11,080 nt of DNA from Rikenellaceae bacterium (GCA_900769145.1 CAAGFN010000148.1:1-11080); one strand, 5' to 3'. Positions 1-7,454 are shown, numbered from the stretch's first letter. The notes: a model not told the origin generated them from the letters alone. A program made the numbers and translations.

Positions 1-799
1 GCATAAACTCAACTGCCTCGTTGAACTTCGGCACGGAAATGATGCATGGATCCTTCTCTCCCGCCATGAAGAAGATGGGTAGCTCCGGATTCGCCAGCTT
101 CCAATCCTTGAGGGAATAGGTTTCTTGAACCAGGGAGAACAAATTTGCAAAACCATTGGCAGTGAAGCGGAATTGGCAGAGCGGATCTGCGTCATACTCT
201 TTCACAACAGTAGTATCTGAGCAGATCCATGAATTGGGTGATTCTGCATCAGGGAAAGCCTTGTTGAAGCTACCGAAGGCAATTTTCTGCAGAAGGGCCG
301 GACGGAAATGGTCTCCGCAGAAGAGGGCAAATGCATTGGCAAGTACCTTTCCGACACCTGCAGCCGGATTGTTCGAAGGACTGCCGCATACAACCAGTCC
401 GGAAATCAGGTCATCGTGACTCTTGACGTATGTCCTGACAATCAAAGAGCCCATGCTGTGCCCGAAAAGAAATACAGGAAGCGAGGGATACTCGCTTTGC
501 GCCCAGAGTGTCACAAGAGAGACATCCTCTACGGTGGCCCGATAGCCGCCAGCGTAAAAATAGCCAAGGTCATCGGAAGACCTGACACTACCGCCATGTC
601 CCCTGTGATCGTGTATTACGCAGGCAAAACCTCTGGAAACAAGATAACGCATCAACGGGTAGTACCTTTCCTTGTGCTCGCACATTCCATGTACGAGTTG
701 TACGACTGCCACCGGCTTGTCAGGAGAAACGGCTGCTACGGACAGCTCAAGGCCGTCGCTGCCGGATGTCAAAGTGAATGTTCTGATATTCTGCTCCAT
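1..799 (-). CDS. Alpha/beta hydrolase (Hydrolase_4 / monoglyceride lipase-like), 3' end outside window
   Basis: The minus-strand frame stays open from an ATG at 799 to the window edge (266 codons, no stop), so the C-terminus is missing. The protein shows the order of an alpha/beta hydrolase of the serine aminopeptidase/lysophospholipase type: an oxyanion-hole HG at residues 37-38 (QLVHGMCEH), HDHRGHG at 63-69, the nucleophile elbow FGHSMG with Ser115, and a late strand PIFFMAGEKDP whose Asp250 fits the catalytic acid. The catalytic His should lie just past the edge; family members are usually about 270-310 aa. There is no signal peptide, so it is probably cytosolic, acting on an ester such as a lysophospholipid or monoglyceride; the substrate cannot be read from sequence. 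An in-frame ATG at 811 is an alternative start, but the -7 box at 820-827 would leave it no leader, which favours 799. It diverges from the phosphoesterase gene. Confidence 0.88.
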   Translation of the reverse strand, partial: MEQNIRTFTLTSGSDGLELSVAAVSPDKPVAVVQLVHGMCEHKERYYPLMRYLVSRGFACVIHDHRGHGGSVRSSDDLGYFYAGGYRATVEDVSLVTLWAQSEYPSLPVFLFGHSMGSLIVRTYVKSHDDLISGLVVCGSPSNNPAAGVGKVLANAFALFCGDHFRPALLQKIAFGSFNKAFPDAESPNSWICSDTTVVKEYDADPLCQFRFTANGFANLFSLVQETYSLKDWKLANPELPIFFMAGEKDPCIISVPKFNEAVEFM

Positions 800-819
800 A
801 ATGAAATACATGAATGGGT

Positions 820-827
820 CAAATATA
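820..827 (-). promoter_or_regulatory. Putative -7 promoter box of the hydrolase gene
   Basis: Read on the minus strand this is TATATTTG, an exact match to the Bacteroidota -7 consensus TAnnTTTG, about 20 bases upstream of the hydrolase ATG. No good -33 TTTG lies at the usual 19-21 base spacing, so the call rests on the -7 box and its position. Confidence 0.45.
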
Positions 828-918
828 GCAAAATCCAAAAATAATCTGGAAATAATCAGAAATAAAAGTGGAAATCAACAGTATATTATAGTGACACAGA
901 AGGATAATAACGATTTCA

Positions 919-926
919 TATTTTTG
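919..926 (+). promoter_or_regulatory. Putative -7 promoter box of the metallophosphoesterase gene
   Basis: TATTTTTG matches TAnnTTTG and ends 13 bases before the ATG at 940, implying a short untranslated leader. The -33 position has no clear TTTG. The 140-base gap between the divergent hydrolase and phosphoesterase genes is AT-rich and holds little else. Confidence 0.4.
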
Positions 927-939
927 ACAGACAGAGTAT

Positions 940-1662
940 ATGGAAAAATGGATTGTAATACCTGACGTGCACGGCCGTGATTTCTGGCGGGATGCCGTCA
1001 ATGGGCGGGATGATGAGAAAATCATTTTCCTCGGGGATTATGTGGACCCATATCCCTGGGAGGGAATAACTCCGCAGGAGGCATTCTTGGGACTGCAGGA
1101 CATCATTGAACTCAAGAAGGCGTACCCTGACAATGTTGTCCTGCTGCTGGGAAATCACGATCTCGGATATCTTGATTCGAGGATATGCACCTGTCGCAGG
1201 GATCAGTTCCGGGCAAACAGGCTGCGTGAGATTCTTCAGGACAATCTGGATTTGTTCGATATTGTGCACATTGAGGAGAACGGGAACGGCAAGGCCCTTT
1301 TCTCCCACGCCGGTATAGCTGAGAGCTGGGTGGAACGCCACGAGGATATATTGGGTGGATTGGAAGGCTTCCGGCCGGAGCGCTTGAACGAGCTGTTGCA
1401 CGGAGAAACGGAAGATTGCCAACGCCTTTTCCGTGCGCTTGAGGACGCATCTTATTTCAGGGGCGGAGATGCCGAGGTTGGCAGTCCTGTCTGGGCCGAT
1501 GTGAATGAATACCTTGAAGGAGAAAAACTCCTCGGCGGCTATATTCACATCTTCGGGCATTCTCTCAATCCGGAAGGTCCTGTCAATGTCGGGAACCGTG
1601 GCCTATGCCTGGACTGCGCCAAGGCGTTTCGGTTGGACTCCGACATATTGCAGGGACAATGA
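940..1662 (+). CDS. Calcineurin-like metallophosphoesterase (PPP-type phosphatase family)
   Basis: This 240-aa protein carries the complete metal-binding signature of the metallophosphoesterase superfamily in the right order: DVHG (Asp9, His11), GDYVD (Asp33, Asp36), GNHD (Asn72, His73, Asp74), SHAG (His123) and a C-terminal GHS (His207). These residues normally hold two divalent metals and hydrolyse a phospho-ester. The closeness to PPP-family Ser/Thr or bis(5'-nucleosyl)-tetraphosphatase members suggests a protein or small-nucleotide substrate, but the sequence does not decide. There is no signal peptide or membrane segment, so it is expected in the cytoplasm. The start follows a -7 box at 919-926, with no Shine-Dalgarno. 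It diverges from the hydrolase, and the next frames downstream are short and partly broken, so it may be transcribed alone. Confidence 0.9.
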   Translation: MEKWIVIPDVHGRDFWRDAVNGRDDEKIIFLGDYVDPYPWEGITPQEAFLGLQDIIELKKAYPDNVVLLLGNHDLGYLDSRICTCRRDQFRANRLREILQDNLDLFDIVHIEENGNGKALFSHAGIAESWVERHEDILGGLEGFRPERLNELLHGETEDCQRLFRALEDASYFRGGDAEVGSPVWADVNEYLEGEKLLGGYIHIFGHSLNPEGPVNVGNRGLCLDCAKAFRLDSDILQGQ

Positions 1663-1746
1663 TGCCTGTCATTGGGAGAGATATTGAAAGCTATATACCA
1701 GTTGCCTACGAAATCGCATAAGTAAGCGATGAACCTTGAATAGGAT

Positions 1747-1869
1747 ATGATATTGACTGAAGAAATGATTAAGAAGCTTCCTGTTTTAACAGAAGAACAG
1801 GAAATGACTGAATTTTTTGGTGAAGAGGAATTCATAAAAGAAGGTCTTAAGAATATGATAATACAATGA
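1747..1869 (+). CDS. Small hypothetical ORF (40 aa)
   Basis: An ATG at 1747 opens a 40-codon frame ending in TGA at 1867-1869. The peptide is acidic (MILTEEMIKKLP, then TEFFGEEEFIKEG), with codon use that looks genuine rather than random. Its stop overlaps the ATG of the next fragment at 1866 (ATGA overlap), a usual sign of translational coupling. It lies in the AT-rich stretch after the phosphoesterase, where the other frames are interrupted, so it may equally be the 5' remnant of a longer gene. I do not recognise it. Confidence 0.3.
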   Translation: MILTEEMIKKLPVLTEEQEMTEFFGEEEFIKEGLKNMIIQ

Positions 1870-1967
1870 AAGAGATATTAGAGCGTTATGGTGATTAGAT
1901 TATTAATTCCATGCAAATAAACCGCAGGACTTATATCCTCTACAGCTTTTCTTATAAACTGTCTTGA
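1866..1967 (+). pseudogene. Broken N-terminal gene fragment upstream of the 1987-2412 ORF
   Basis: From the ATG at 1866 the frame reads MKEILERYGD and then hits TAG at 1896-1898. The same frame reopens (INSMQINRRTYILYS) and stops at TGA 1965-1967. At about the same place the +1 frame becomes coding-like (AFLINCLEQQVYEYLVEYFAETIRN) and runs without a break into the 1987-2412 ORF, whose upstream open frame has no ATG after its TAA at 1918-1920. The simplest reading is one gene split by a nonsense codon and a frameshift. This is inferred from reading frames alone; sequencing error cannot be excluded. Confidence 0.35.
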
Positions 1968-1986
1968 ACAACAGGTATATGAATAT

Positions 1987-2412
1987 TTGGTAGAGTATTT
2001 TGCTGAAACAATAAGGAATATGACGGATGAAGTAACCTTTCTTTCTACAGCTGACGGGCGAGGATATTCAATAACTTTGGATGCGGAGGAACTTGGTGGA
2101 TTTACGTATTTAGGCAGGGAAGACACTGGACTGCCTTACGAAATATATGTTGATGGGGGAGGGTGCTACAAAGAATATGGGCATGCAATATGCTTGTACG
2201 TGGTGTCTTTGAAAAACAGCCACAGCATTGTCCCGATTACCGTATCAGATAGCCCTACAGTCATTGGCTCCGAAATGACCGATTATAGCAGTGTCAAGTC
2301 ATTTATTGAGCGGAACATTCTCGCACTCATGCGATATGCGGACATGGAGATTTCAAGTCCGGAATTCTACAGCATGATTGATGAATCTGCTGATTTAGCA
2401 AGTGAAAAATAG
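1987..2412 (+). CDS. Hypothetical protein, probably N-terminally truncated
   Basis: The frame is open from 1921 to a TAG at 2410-2412, but has no ATG before 2020. The coordinates use a TTG at 1987 (141 aa); an ATG at 2020 would give 130 aa. The sequence looks genuinely coding: an alpha/beta N-terminal part (TFLSTADGRGYSITLD, GFTYLGREDTGLPYEIYVDGG), a central hydrophobic strand, and a helical end (SVKSFIERNILALMRYADMEIS). No catalytic motif, signal peptide or membrane helix is visible. Coding-like sequence continues upstream of any good start, and the preceding frame is interrupted, so this may be the surviving 3' part of a decayed gene. Function unknown. Confidence 0.55.
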   Translation: MVEYFAETIRNMTDEVTFLSTADGRGYSITLDAEELGGFTYLGREDTGLPYEIYVDGGGCYKEYGHAICLYVVSLKNSHSIVPITVSDSPTVIGSEMTDYSSVKSFIERNILALMRYADMEISSPEFYSMIDESADLASEK

Positions 2413-2455
2413 GAAATGGAATCTCGGGGTCAACAATTAATGAGATTAGACAGAT

Positions 2456-2686
2456 ATGAAGAAGAGACGAATTATTACTATTGATGAAAGTATGTCAATG
2501 AGTGAACAAGAACTCATATCTTTCATTAAGGAAGATGAGGAAATGGTCAATGAGGGAATTGGCAGCATCAATGAATCAAATGTTGATTTCCAAGGCATGA
2601 CAATAAAGGATATCGTCAAAAAGTATAATTGTATTCCTATGAAAGAAGTATTTGACGGCTTGAGAAAGAAACTGAACAGAAAATGA
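2456..2686 (+). CDS. Small hypothetical protein (76 aa)
   Basis: The ATG at 2456 opens a 76-codon frame ending in TGA at 2684-2686. The protein has a basic start (MKKRRIITIDES), an acidic helical middle (SEQELISFIKEDEEMVNEG) and a basic helical tail (FDGLRKKLNRK), with no membrane segment or Cys/His cluster. The 5' gap to the previous gene is 43 bases with no obvious promoter, so the two could share a transcript. The size and charge pattern would suit an antitoxin or a small regulatory protein, but no toxin-like partner is recognisable next to it, so that is only a possibility. Confidence 0.55.
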   Translation: MKKRRIITIDESMSMSEQELISFIKEDEEMVNEGIGSINESNVDFQGMTIKDIVKKYNCIPMKEVFDGLRKKLNRK

Positions 2687-2714
2687 TATCGTTGGATTAG
2701 AATCAAACAAGCAT

Positions 2715-2819
2715 ATGAAGACTAACGAAGAACTTCTGAGGGAGTTTTAGAGTAAAAGTATAACCTTTAATGGGGCATGTGTAAATATCAGCTATTACGA
2801 TGATTGTAGTACATCCTAA
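2715..2819 (+). pseudogene. Short gene remnant with an in-frame TAG
   Basis: An ATG at 2715 starts MKTNEELLREF and is cut by TAG at 2748-2750. The same frame then stays coding-like (SITFNGACVNISYYDDC) to TAA at 2817-2819, overlapping the start of the next gene in another frame. The first eleven residues look like a normal N-terminus, so this is probably the head of a decayed gene; a chance frame is the alternative. Confidence 0.3.
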
Positions 2820-3384
2820 AGATCCCAGTACAAGATTTCTTCATCTGATTTATGAAGAACTGGAGAATGTCCGGTTCTTCAATTCGATGAGGCAGAGAGA
2901 GCAGATAATTGATGCTTTGAGAACTGCTCCGAAAGACGAGATGATTCTCCTGCTCGGACACGGAACACCTCATGGCTTGATTGGTGGCTTCATCTGCGAC
3001 GATGATGCGGAGCTGCTGCAGGACCGGCCAAACCTTGTCGGCGTGTGGTGCTTCGCTTCAACATTTGCGAGGAGGCATAAACTGAAAGGGTTCTTCACCG
3101 GGATGTTTATTTCCGAGTGGGGAGAGGCCGTCGACAATGGCGTGGAAGCCGGTTATGAGGAGATAATAGAAGAAAACTGGCGGTTTGCCGGTGTGTTTGG
3201 AGACCTGCTGCGTTCTGGCCATTCATTGGAAGAAACAGCAGGCATGCTTATGGACAAGAACAATATCCATAGCGAGCTTACATCTTTCAACTACAGCAGG
3301 CTGACATATCGCAGGACCGGCCTGGAACCCCTTCCAGTCGCTGAGGACTACTGGGGGCAGGACCCGTTCCCGGAGGAGATATGA
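2800..3384 (+). CDS. Uncharacterised protein with caspase-like His/Cys pair
   Basis: This 194-aa protein has a predicted beta strand ending in a His-Gly motif (MILLLGHGTPHGL, His54) and a second strand ending in Cys (LVGVWCFAS, Cys84), followed by GFFTGMFISEWGEA. A strand-terminal HG followed by a strand-terminal Cys is the arrangement of the catalytic dyad in caspase/CHAT/gingipain-fold (clan CD) peptidases. The HG-to-Cys distance of 30 residues is short for that clan, and no cleavage site or partner protein is visible, so a protease role is unproven. From memory, the GHG-x-P-x-GL and WC motifs recur in a widespread uncharacterised bacterial family, so it is not an orphan. It has no signal peptide. 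The ATG follows no clear Shine-Dalgarno. It converges on the minus-strand 469-aa gene with only 9 bases between stops. Confidence 0.75.
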   Translation: MIVVHPKDPSTRFLHLIYEELENVRFFNSMRQREQIIDALRTAPKDEMILLLGHGTPHGLIGGFICDDDAELLQDRPNLVGVWCFASTFARRHKLKGFFTGMFISEWGEAVDNGVEAGYEEIIEENWRFAGVFGDLLRSGHSLEETAGMLMDKNNIHSELTSFNYSRLTYRRTGLEPLPVAEDYWGQDPFPEEI

Positions 3385-3393
3385 TTATTTGGT

Positions 3394-4803
3394 TCACCTT
3401 GCCGTGACATGTTCTATTCTTTGAATGAACTTTGGTGGTATAGCTACTTTTGTATATAATCCGTTGGAATCATAGAAGAACCTGATGTCATTTCCTACCT
3501 GTGCCAAGTCGAAGATGAACAAACAGTAGTCAGGCGAAAGGTTGGGAAGCGTCATTCCCTGTGCTCGCGAAAATAGAGTCTTTGCCAACTGTTGAATGTC
3601 CTCGGTGGACATGTCTCCCAAACCGGACAATGCACGAGTTTCCGAATGCCTGTAATCTGGGTCATTGGTTGAAACCGTTAATCCGGTTTTCTGTATTCTC
3701 CCTTCAAATATCGATGGGGTGAGATGAATAAGCACGGAGAATTTTATATGCACCTCTTCCGTGACATCATTGGGCTCTTTTTGCTCAAATCTGACATCCA
3801 GCCATTTCCTGTTCTTCCTGTCCACAAGAAGTTTATCTTCATTAGGCTGACACCTGAAGAATCCTTTCCTTTCCATTATGTTTTCGATGATATCCAGATT
3901 GTCATCCGCTAGGGCAACCAAAATGGATACATTAAATCCGTGAGGACTCTGCGATATTGCGAATTGGGATTCATCGATAGGGAATGTCCTGGCAATAGCG
4001 TTTCTTACAAGGGCAATTTGTTTGCCGGAATCAGCATCAACCTCCCTGTTTGCAAGAGGATTCCTATGGTCAATAGTGAGCGTGTATGGGTGATACCTCT
4101 CCCATCCTTTGTCCAAAATCTCAATTGGAATAATATCCAAGTCAAAATTCTTGTCGGATGATGGATTTATCTCCTGTTCCTGAAGCCGTTCAATGTATTT
4201 ATACAGGGCGTCATAATCCGGGCCGAAGCTGTTCCTGAAATCGCGGTGGTCAGCACGGCTCCTCAGAATGAACACTGTCTTCAAATCGGAACTTACAGCC
4301 GCCTCCCAGTTGTCCTCAATGTAGTTCAGGCAGATGGTCCTGCCTCCCTCCGGGCGCAATTTCCATCTTTTGGACGGAGTTCCACTGCGATCCGGGCGCA
4401 TATTCAGATTCACGGAGAAGTATTCTTTGAAATCAGCGGCATCAACCATGGCATCGAACTCGCCTATGTGTGATTGCCAATAATGCCCTGCAGCCTCTGA
4501 GATAGCGCAATGCAGTTTGGCCAAGTTCCTGAACGTGACTTTCATCCCGGTCTTCCTGTAGCGCGAATAATCGACAAGTTTGGAGGAACATATGGTGGAA
4601 GTTCCGAACAGAAGCCTCACGGCTTCCAGTGCAGCCGATATAATCTTGTCTTCTATCGTCCTGCCCGCGGGCACATTGTCCAGAACAATGCCGTTGATGA
4701 TGGAGGAGTCTTCCTTCAACTTCAATAATCGCATAATGGTCAAGTATTGATAAACATACTGTCGGAGTGGAGGAAATACCGGTTTATTCACCCGCATTGA
4801 CAT
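3394..4803 (-). CDS. Hypothetical 469-aa protein with possible ADP-ribosyltransferase-like C-terminal region
   Basis: I do not recognise this protein with confidence. The first ~210 residues are helical and charged with no clear motif. The second half has alternating strands and helices, including FNVSILVAL, DIIENIMERKGFF and a segment near residue 375, VLIHLTPSIFEGRIQKTGL. That H-x-T plus I-x-x-x-GL spacing recalls the first motif of ADP-ribosyltransferase or KptA-like folds and of some phage proteins, but the later motifs of those folds are not evident, so this is tentative. Its start overlaps the 3' end of the upstream minus-strand gene by 20 bases with no room for a promoter, so the two are cotranscribed and probably coupled. 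Alternative starts are ATGs at 4797 and 4735. No signal peptide or membrane helix is visible. Confidence 0.7.
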   Translation of the reverse strand: MSMRVNKPVFPPLRQYVYQYLTIMRLLKLKEDSSIINGIVLDNVPAGRTIEDKIISAALEAVRLLFGTSTICSSKLVDYSRYRKTGMKVTFRNLAKLHCAISEAAGHYWQSHIGEFDAMVDAADFKEYFSVNLNMRPDRSGTPSKRWKLRPEGGRTICLNYIEDNWEAAVSSDLKTVFILRSRADHRDFRNSFGPDYDALYKYIERLQEQEINPSSDKNFDLDIIPIEILDKGWERYHPYTLTIDHRNPLANREVDADSGKQIALVRNAIARTFPIDESQFAISQSPHGFNVSILVALADDNLDIIENIMERKGFFRCQPNEDKLLVDRKNRKWLDVRFEQKEPNDVTEEVHIKFSVLIHLTPSIFEGRIQKTGLTVSTNDPDYRHSETRALSGLGDMSTEDIQQLAKTLFSRAQGMTLPNLSPDYCLFIFDLAQVGNDIRFFYDSNGLYTKVAIPPKFIQRIEHVTAR

Positions 4804-5320
4804 ACATTATCCACCCGGTGGAAAGGTCCTTGAGCAGAACACTCTTCAGTCCGAAGTCCTTGCAGAGTTCTTCTGCAATCTCCACCATCCTGCCGGAAGC
4901 CGCATCGCCAATCATGATTGACAATGAGTCAATGCTGTATTCGCTGCCATCCGGAGCGTGGAAATTCCCGTCAAGATAGTGCCCGGCCGCCCAGCGGCCC
5001 GTCATGCCGGACTGATTGCCTATCCAATTAGTAATCCGCTCAATGTCAGGCTCATTGGCGTTTACTGGAAAGACAATGATTCCTCCTTCATTGAATTCTG
5101 CCTCTGGTATCGGCCCGTCACATTGAACCGTACGGCCCTTCACATAATTTATCACTGGGCATCCGTTCTTCTTCATTCCCTCGCTCCATGATTCAGCCCT
5201 GTTAAGGATATCATACTTCCGGGGATTGCCGGAAATTGTTTCGTGCAGAGACTTCAGGATCAGTTTCAATTTCGCTTTCATACGCAGTATCGTTCTAATT
5301 ACACCATTATATACCGACAT
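4784..5320 (-). CDS. Hypothetical protein, first gene of a two-gene minus-strand unit
   Basis: This protein of about 178 aa starts at an ATG at 5320; an in-frame ATG at 5281 (165 aa, MKAKLKLILKSL) is an equally plausible start. A basic helical N-terminus is followed by a strand (GGIIVFPVNA), an ISNW-like acidic helix (DIERITNWIG), a GHYLDGNFHAPDG turn and an alpha/beta end (MVEIAEELCKDFGLKSVLLKD, then TGWIMYVN). No enzyme motif is obvious. It precedes and overlaps the 469-aa gene, so the two products probably work together. From memory, similar proteins with a W/H-Y-x-G core occur in Bacteroidota and their phages without an assigned role. It diverges from the SLOG-domain gene. Confidence 0.65.
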   Translation of the reverse strand: MSVYNGVIRTILRMKAKLKLILKSLHETISGNPRKYDILNRAESWSEGMKKNGCPVINYVKGRTVQCDGPIPEAEFNEGGIIVFPVNANEPDIERITNWIGNQSGMTGRWAAGHYLDGNFHAPDGSEYSIDSLSIMIGDAASGRMVEIAEELCKDFGLKSVLLKDLSTGWIMYVNAGE

Positions 5321-5394
5321 CAATGCAAGATATTTCTGGATTTTTTGAAAGATTTCGATGTCTTGGGAGTATTATATGTAAAAGCATAAATCCT

Positions 5395-6282
5395 ATGACA
5401 TTGAAATTTCACGAAGACACGGCCCCATTTTACAATGGCGGAAAACTTGAGCCTCAGCCGGCGGAGTCACTAGACGAATTGCTCAGGCTCTATGAGAAGG
5501 CTTGCGACAGTTATTCGAAGCTTCGCAACAAGAAACTTGCGGCGGCGCGCCCGTTCACGAAATGGCGCTGGATCAATGATGTCGAGCCCAGGATCATGGA
5601 AGATTCTGCCAGGAACTATGGGCACAGGACCTGGGCCAATGCCGCCTGGTCTGACATTACTCTGGCATTGGCCTCGGATTTCTCCTCGCCGGGGGAAATA
5701 ACCACCAGGCGTGCAGCGGGGGACAAGCATCTCCGCTACCAGCTGACGCGCAATCTCAAACAGATTCTCAATTTTGAGCAGGAAGCGGCAAGGGAGGCAG
5801 AGGAAATTGCCGGGATGATCAGGTCACATTCCTGTTACAAGGAGGAGGGCGTGCGGCTGAACATTGCCGGAAACGGGCTTGTGACATTGCTCAGGTCCGG
5901 CATAGACACGGATATGGTTACGTCCCTTCTCGTGAAGGTGTTCTCCGCGTGCGGGAAGAAAGGAGTCAAGATTGTCGAGGTTCGTTCCGGAGGACAGTCC
6001 GGGGTGGACGAGGCCGGCATCAGGGCCGCCCAGGAATGCGGTCTCCAATGCAGTATCCTGGCACCTAAGGGTTTCAGGTGGCGTGACAGGCATGGCAATG
6101 AGAAAGAGGGGAGGACCGGTTTCGTCAACAGGTTCAAGGAGGAGTGCATAGACAACCCGGCCTGGGAAAAGGCCCGCCCGGATGAATTTCTTGAATATGC
6201 GATAATGGAGTTCAATGCTGCAAGCGGACTGGATGAGCTTCAATGGGACATTGACTTGAAGATCCAGTGGCTGAATCTTTAG
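5395..6282 (+). CDS. SLOG/YpsA-like nucleotide-binding domain protein
   Basis: I chose the ATG at 5395 (295 aa), because the frame before it (from 5323) is AT-rich and unlike the rest. Residues 1-170 are helical (SLDELLRLYEKACDSYSKLRNKK, KWRWINDVEPR), followed by a helix-rich linker. The C-terminal part contains VEVRSGGQSGVDEAGIRAA (Ser198 to Asp205) and CSILAPKGFRWRDRHGNEKEGR. An SGGQ-S/T-GVD-x-A motif with a downstream APKG is the phosphate-binding signature of the YpsA/LOG (SLOG) Rossmann-like family, which binds nucleotides or their derivatives. SLOG proteins often sit in conflict or stress systems as sensors or effectors, but this one's ligand is unknown. It converges on the WYL gene with a 99-base gap. 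Possible promoter: TTTG at 5344-5347 and TATTAT near 5370, weak. Confidence 0.75.
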   Translation: MTLKFHEDTAPFYNGGKLEPQPAESLDELLRLYEKACDSYSKLRNKKLAAARPFTKWRWINDVEPRIMEDSARNYGHRTWANAAWSDITLALASDFSSPGEITTRRAAGDKHLRYQLTRNLKQILNFEQEAAREAEEIAGMIRSHSCYKEEGVRLNIAGNGLVTLLRSGIDTDMVTSLLVKVFSACGKKGVKIVEVRSGGQSGVDEAGIRAAQECGLQCSILAPKGFRWRDRHGNEKEGRTGFVNRFKEECIDNPAWEKARPDEFLEYAIMEFNAASGLDELQWDIDLKIQWLNL

Positions 6283-6358
6283 GGAAGGATATACCTGCTT
6301 ACACCAATAGATTTTAAATGTAATAACAGATAAGACGATAAACGAGAATTTTGCAGAT

Positions 6359-6374
6359 TGCCGGGATTCTGGCA
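6359..6374 (+). terminator. Weak hairpin between the convergent SLOG and WYL genes
   Basis: TGCCGG and CTGGCA can form a 6-bp stem (one G-U pair) around a GATT loop on the plus strand. No strong T-run follows, so it may only weakly end transcription of the SLOG gene. Nothing else stands out in the 99-base gap. Confidence 0.2.
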
Positions 6375-6381
6375 GGATTTC

Positions 6382-7392
6382 CTACGGATTAAGAGCGGCT
6401 CTGTGATGCCTGCGGATGGACTCCGCGAGCGACTGAGGTGAGAGGATGCTGATGCCGCATCCGTAGGCGAGAAGGTCTCTCTCCAGCTCGGGATTGAGTA
6501 TGACCTCCAGCTGGAAGGTGGTGTACCCGTCCAGATCCTCCTCAATGACCATTTGGCTGCGGTGCAGCGGCTTGGTACGGATATAAGGTGCCTCCTTGGG
6601 GCTGGCCCTGAACACTACCGTCTGAGTTTTCATTGTCCTATCCTTGGTCACACCGATCATATCGCTGAACCATTTCTCGGGGTTGAAGTCACCCATGGGG
6701 ATGTATGTGCTTCCCTCCGGAGCCTTCTCAATGGAGACGATGCGGTCGAGTGCGAGGTTGACCACCTGGCTCTGTCCCGACCTTCTCCCAAAGACGAACC
6801 ATCGGTTGCGGAACTCCTTGAGGACATATCCGGAAAAGACGAAGGAGCTGGCCTTCGGATTGCGGAAGCTCCTGTAGCTGAGCAGTACGGGTCTCTCGCC
6901 TGAGATGGCGTCGTACAGGGGCATCAGGTGGTGCAGTCCCACCAGGGAGTCGTTCTTCTCGAACCATATCACCGGACGCTTCTCGTGACGGGCTGCGCTG
7001 ACGTGGTCCTCGAGCCTTCCGATGATGTCCTCTATGCCGGAGAGGGCGGAGAACCCGCTCAGCTGCTTGAGGACTGTCACGGCTTCGGACAGGAGCTCGG
7101 TGTCCTGGCTGCTCAGGGGCACGTCGGTGATGCTGTAGTCCGGGTCCTCGTAGGTGTAGTACCTGTTCTGCCTGACGACGATGGGGGCGTTGTACCCCAG
7201 CTTGTCGGAGCGCATCATCTGGATGTCCGCCTGTACGGTGCGGCGCGAGACGTTCTCGTCACGGCCCTCATACTCGCTCAGGGCGTCCGAGCAGGCCTCT
7301 ATGAGGTCGTCCAGCGTCCACTTCCTATAGCGGTTGCGCAGGCACCTGTCAATGGTCTTGTATCTTATCAGTGCGTTCTTGGAAACCGGCAT
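6382..7392 (-). CDS. WYL-domain transcriptional regulator
   Basis: This 336-aa protein has the layout of WYL regulators of the YafY/DriD type. An N-terminal helix-turn-helix region (about residues 1-85) includes RYKTIDRCLRNR, WTLDDLIEACSDAL and the recognition-like segment SRRTVQADIQMMRSD. It is followed by a central WYL domain (about 165-240) with the strand pair FSGYVLKEFRNRWFVFGRR and NLALDRIVSIE, where the eponymous WYL is WFV. The C-terminus (about 260-336) is a WCX-like alpha/beta extension. WYL domains bind small ligands or nucleic acids, often single-stranded DNA or nucleotides. It diverges from rtcB with 106 bases between starts and an imperfect palindrome in that gap, so it most likely controls rtcB and itself. 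This is inferred from position, since bacterial rtcB is often paired with RtcR instead. Confidence 0.92.
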   Translation of the reverse strand: MPVSKNALIRYKTIDRCLRNRYRKWTLDDLIEACSDALSEYEGRDENVSRRTVQADIQMMRSDKLGYNAPIVVRQNRYYTYEDPDYSITDVPLSSQDTELLSEAVTVLKQLSGFSALSGIEDIIGRLEDHVSAARHEKRPVIWFEKNDSLVGLHHLMPLYDAISGERPVLLSYRSFRNPKASSFVFSGYVLKEFRNRWFVFGRRSGQSQVVNLALDRIVSIEKAPEGSTYIPMGDFNPEKWFSDMIGVTKDRTMKTQTVVFRASPKEAPYIRTKPLHRSQMVIEEDLDGYTTFQLEVILNPELERDLLAYGCGISILSPQSLAESIRRHHRAALNP

Positions 7393-7409
7393 ATCCTCTT
7401 AATTTTCTG

Positions 7410-7417
7410 CAAATTTA
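7410..7417 (-). promoter_or_regulatory. Putative -7 promoter box of the WYL regulator gene
   Basis: On the minus strand this reads TAAATTTG, an exact TAnnTTTG match, 17 bases upstream of the ATG at 7392. The -33 position 19 bases further upstream falls on TGCG within the palindrome at 7434-7454. Confidence 0.5.
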
Positions 7418-7433
7418 GTGAACTTTTCCTAAA

Positions 7434-7454
7434 GTACGCAGAAACGCTGCGCAC
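7434..7454. promoter_or_regulatory. Candidate operator palindrome between the WYL gene and rtcB
   Basis: GT-a-CGCAG-aaacg-CTGCG-c-AC is an imperfect palindrome with seven of eight arm positions paired around a 5-base centre. It overlaps the -33 position of the WYL promoter and lies just upstream of the likely rtcB promoter, a good position for one regulator to control both. Binding by the WYL protein is inferred. Confidence 0.4.

Noticed and set aside
156..844. Plus-strand frames of 87, 97 and 178 codons at the left end
   Set aside because: They lie antisense to the alpha/beta hydrolase, whose catalytic motifs make the minus strand the clear coding strand.
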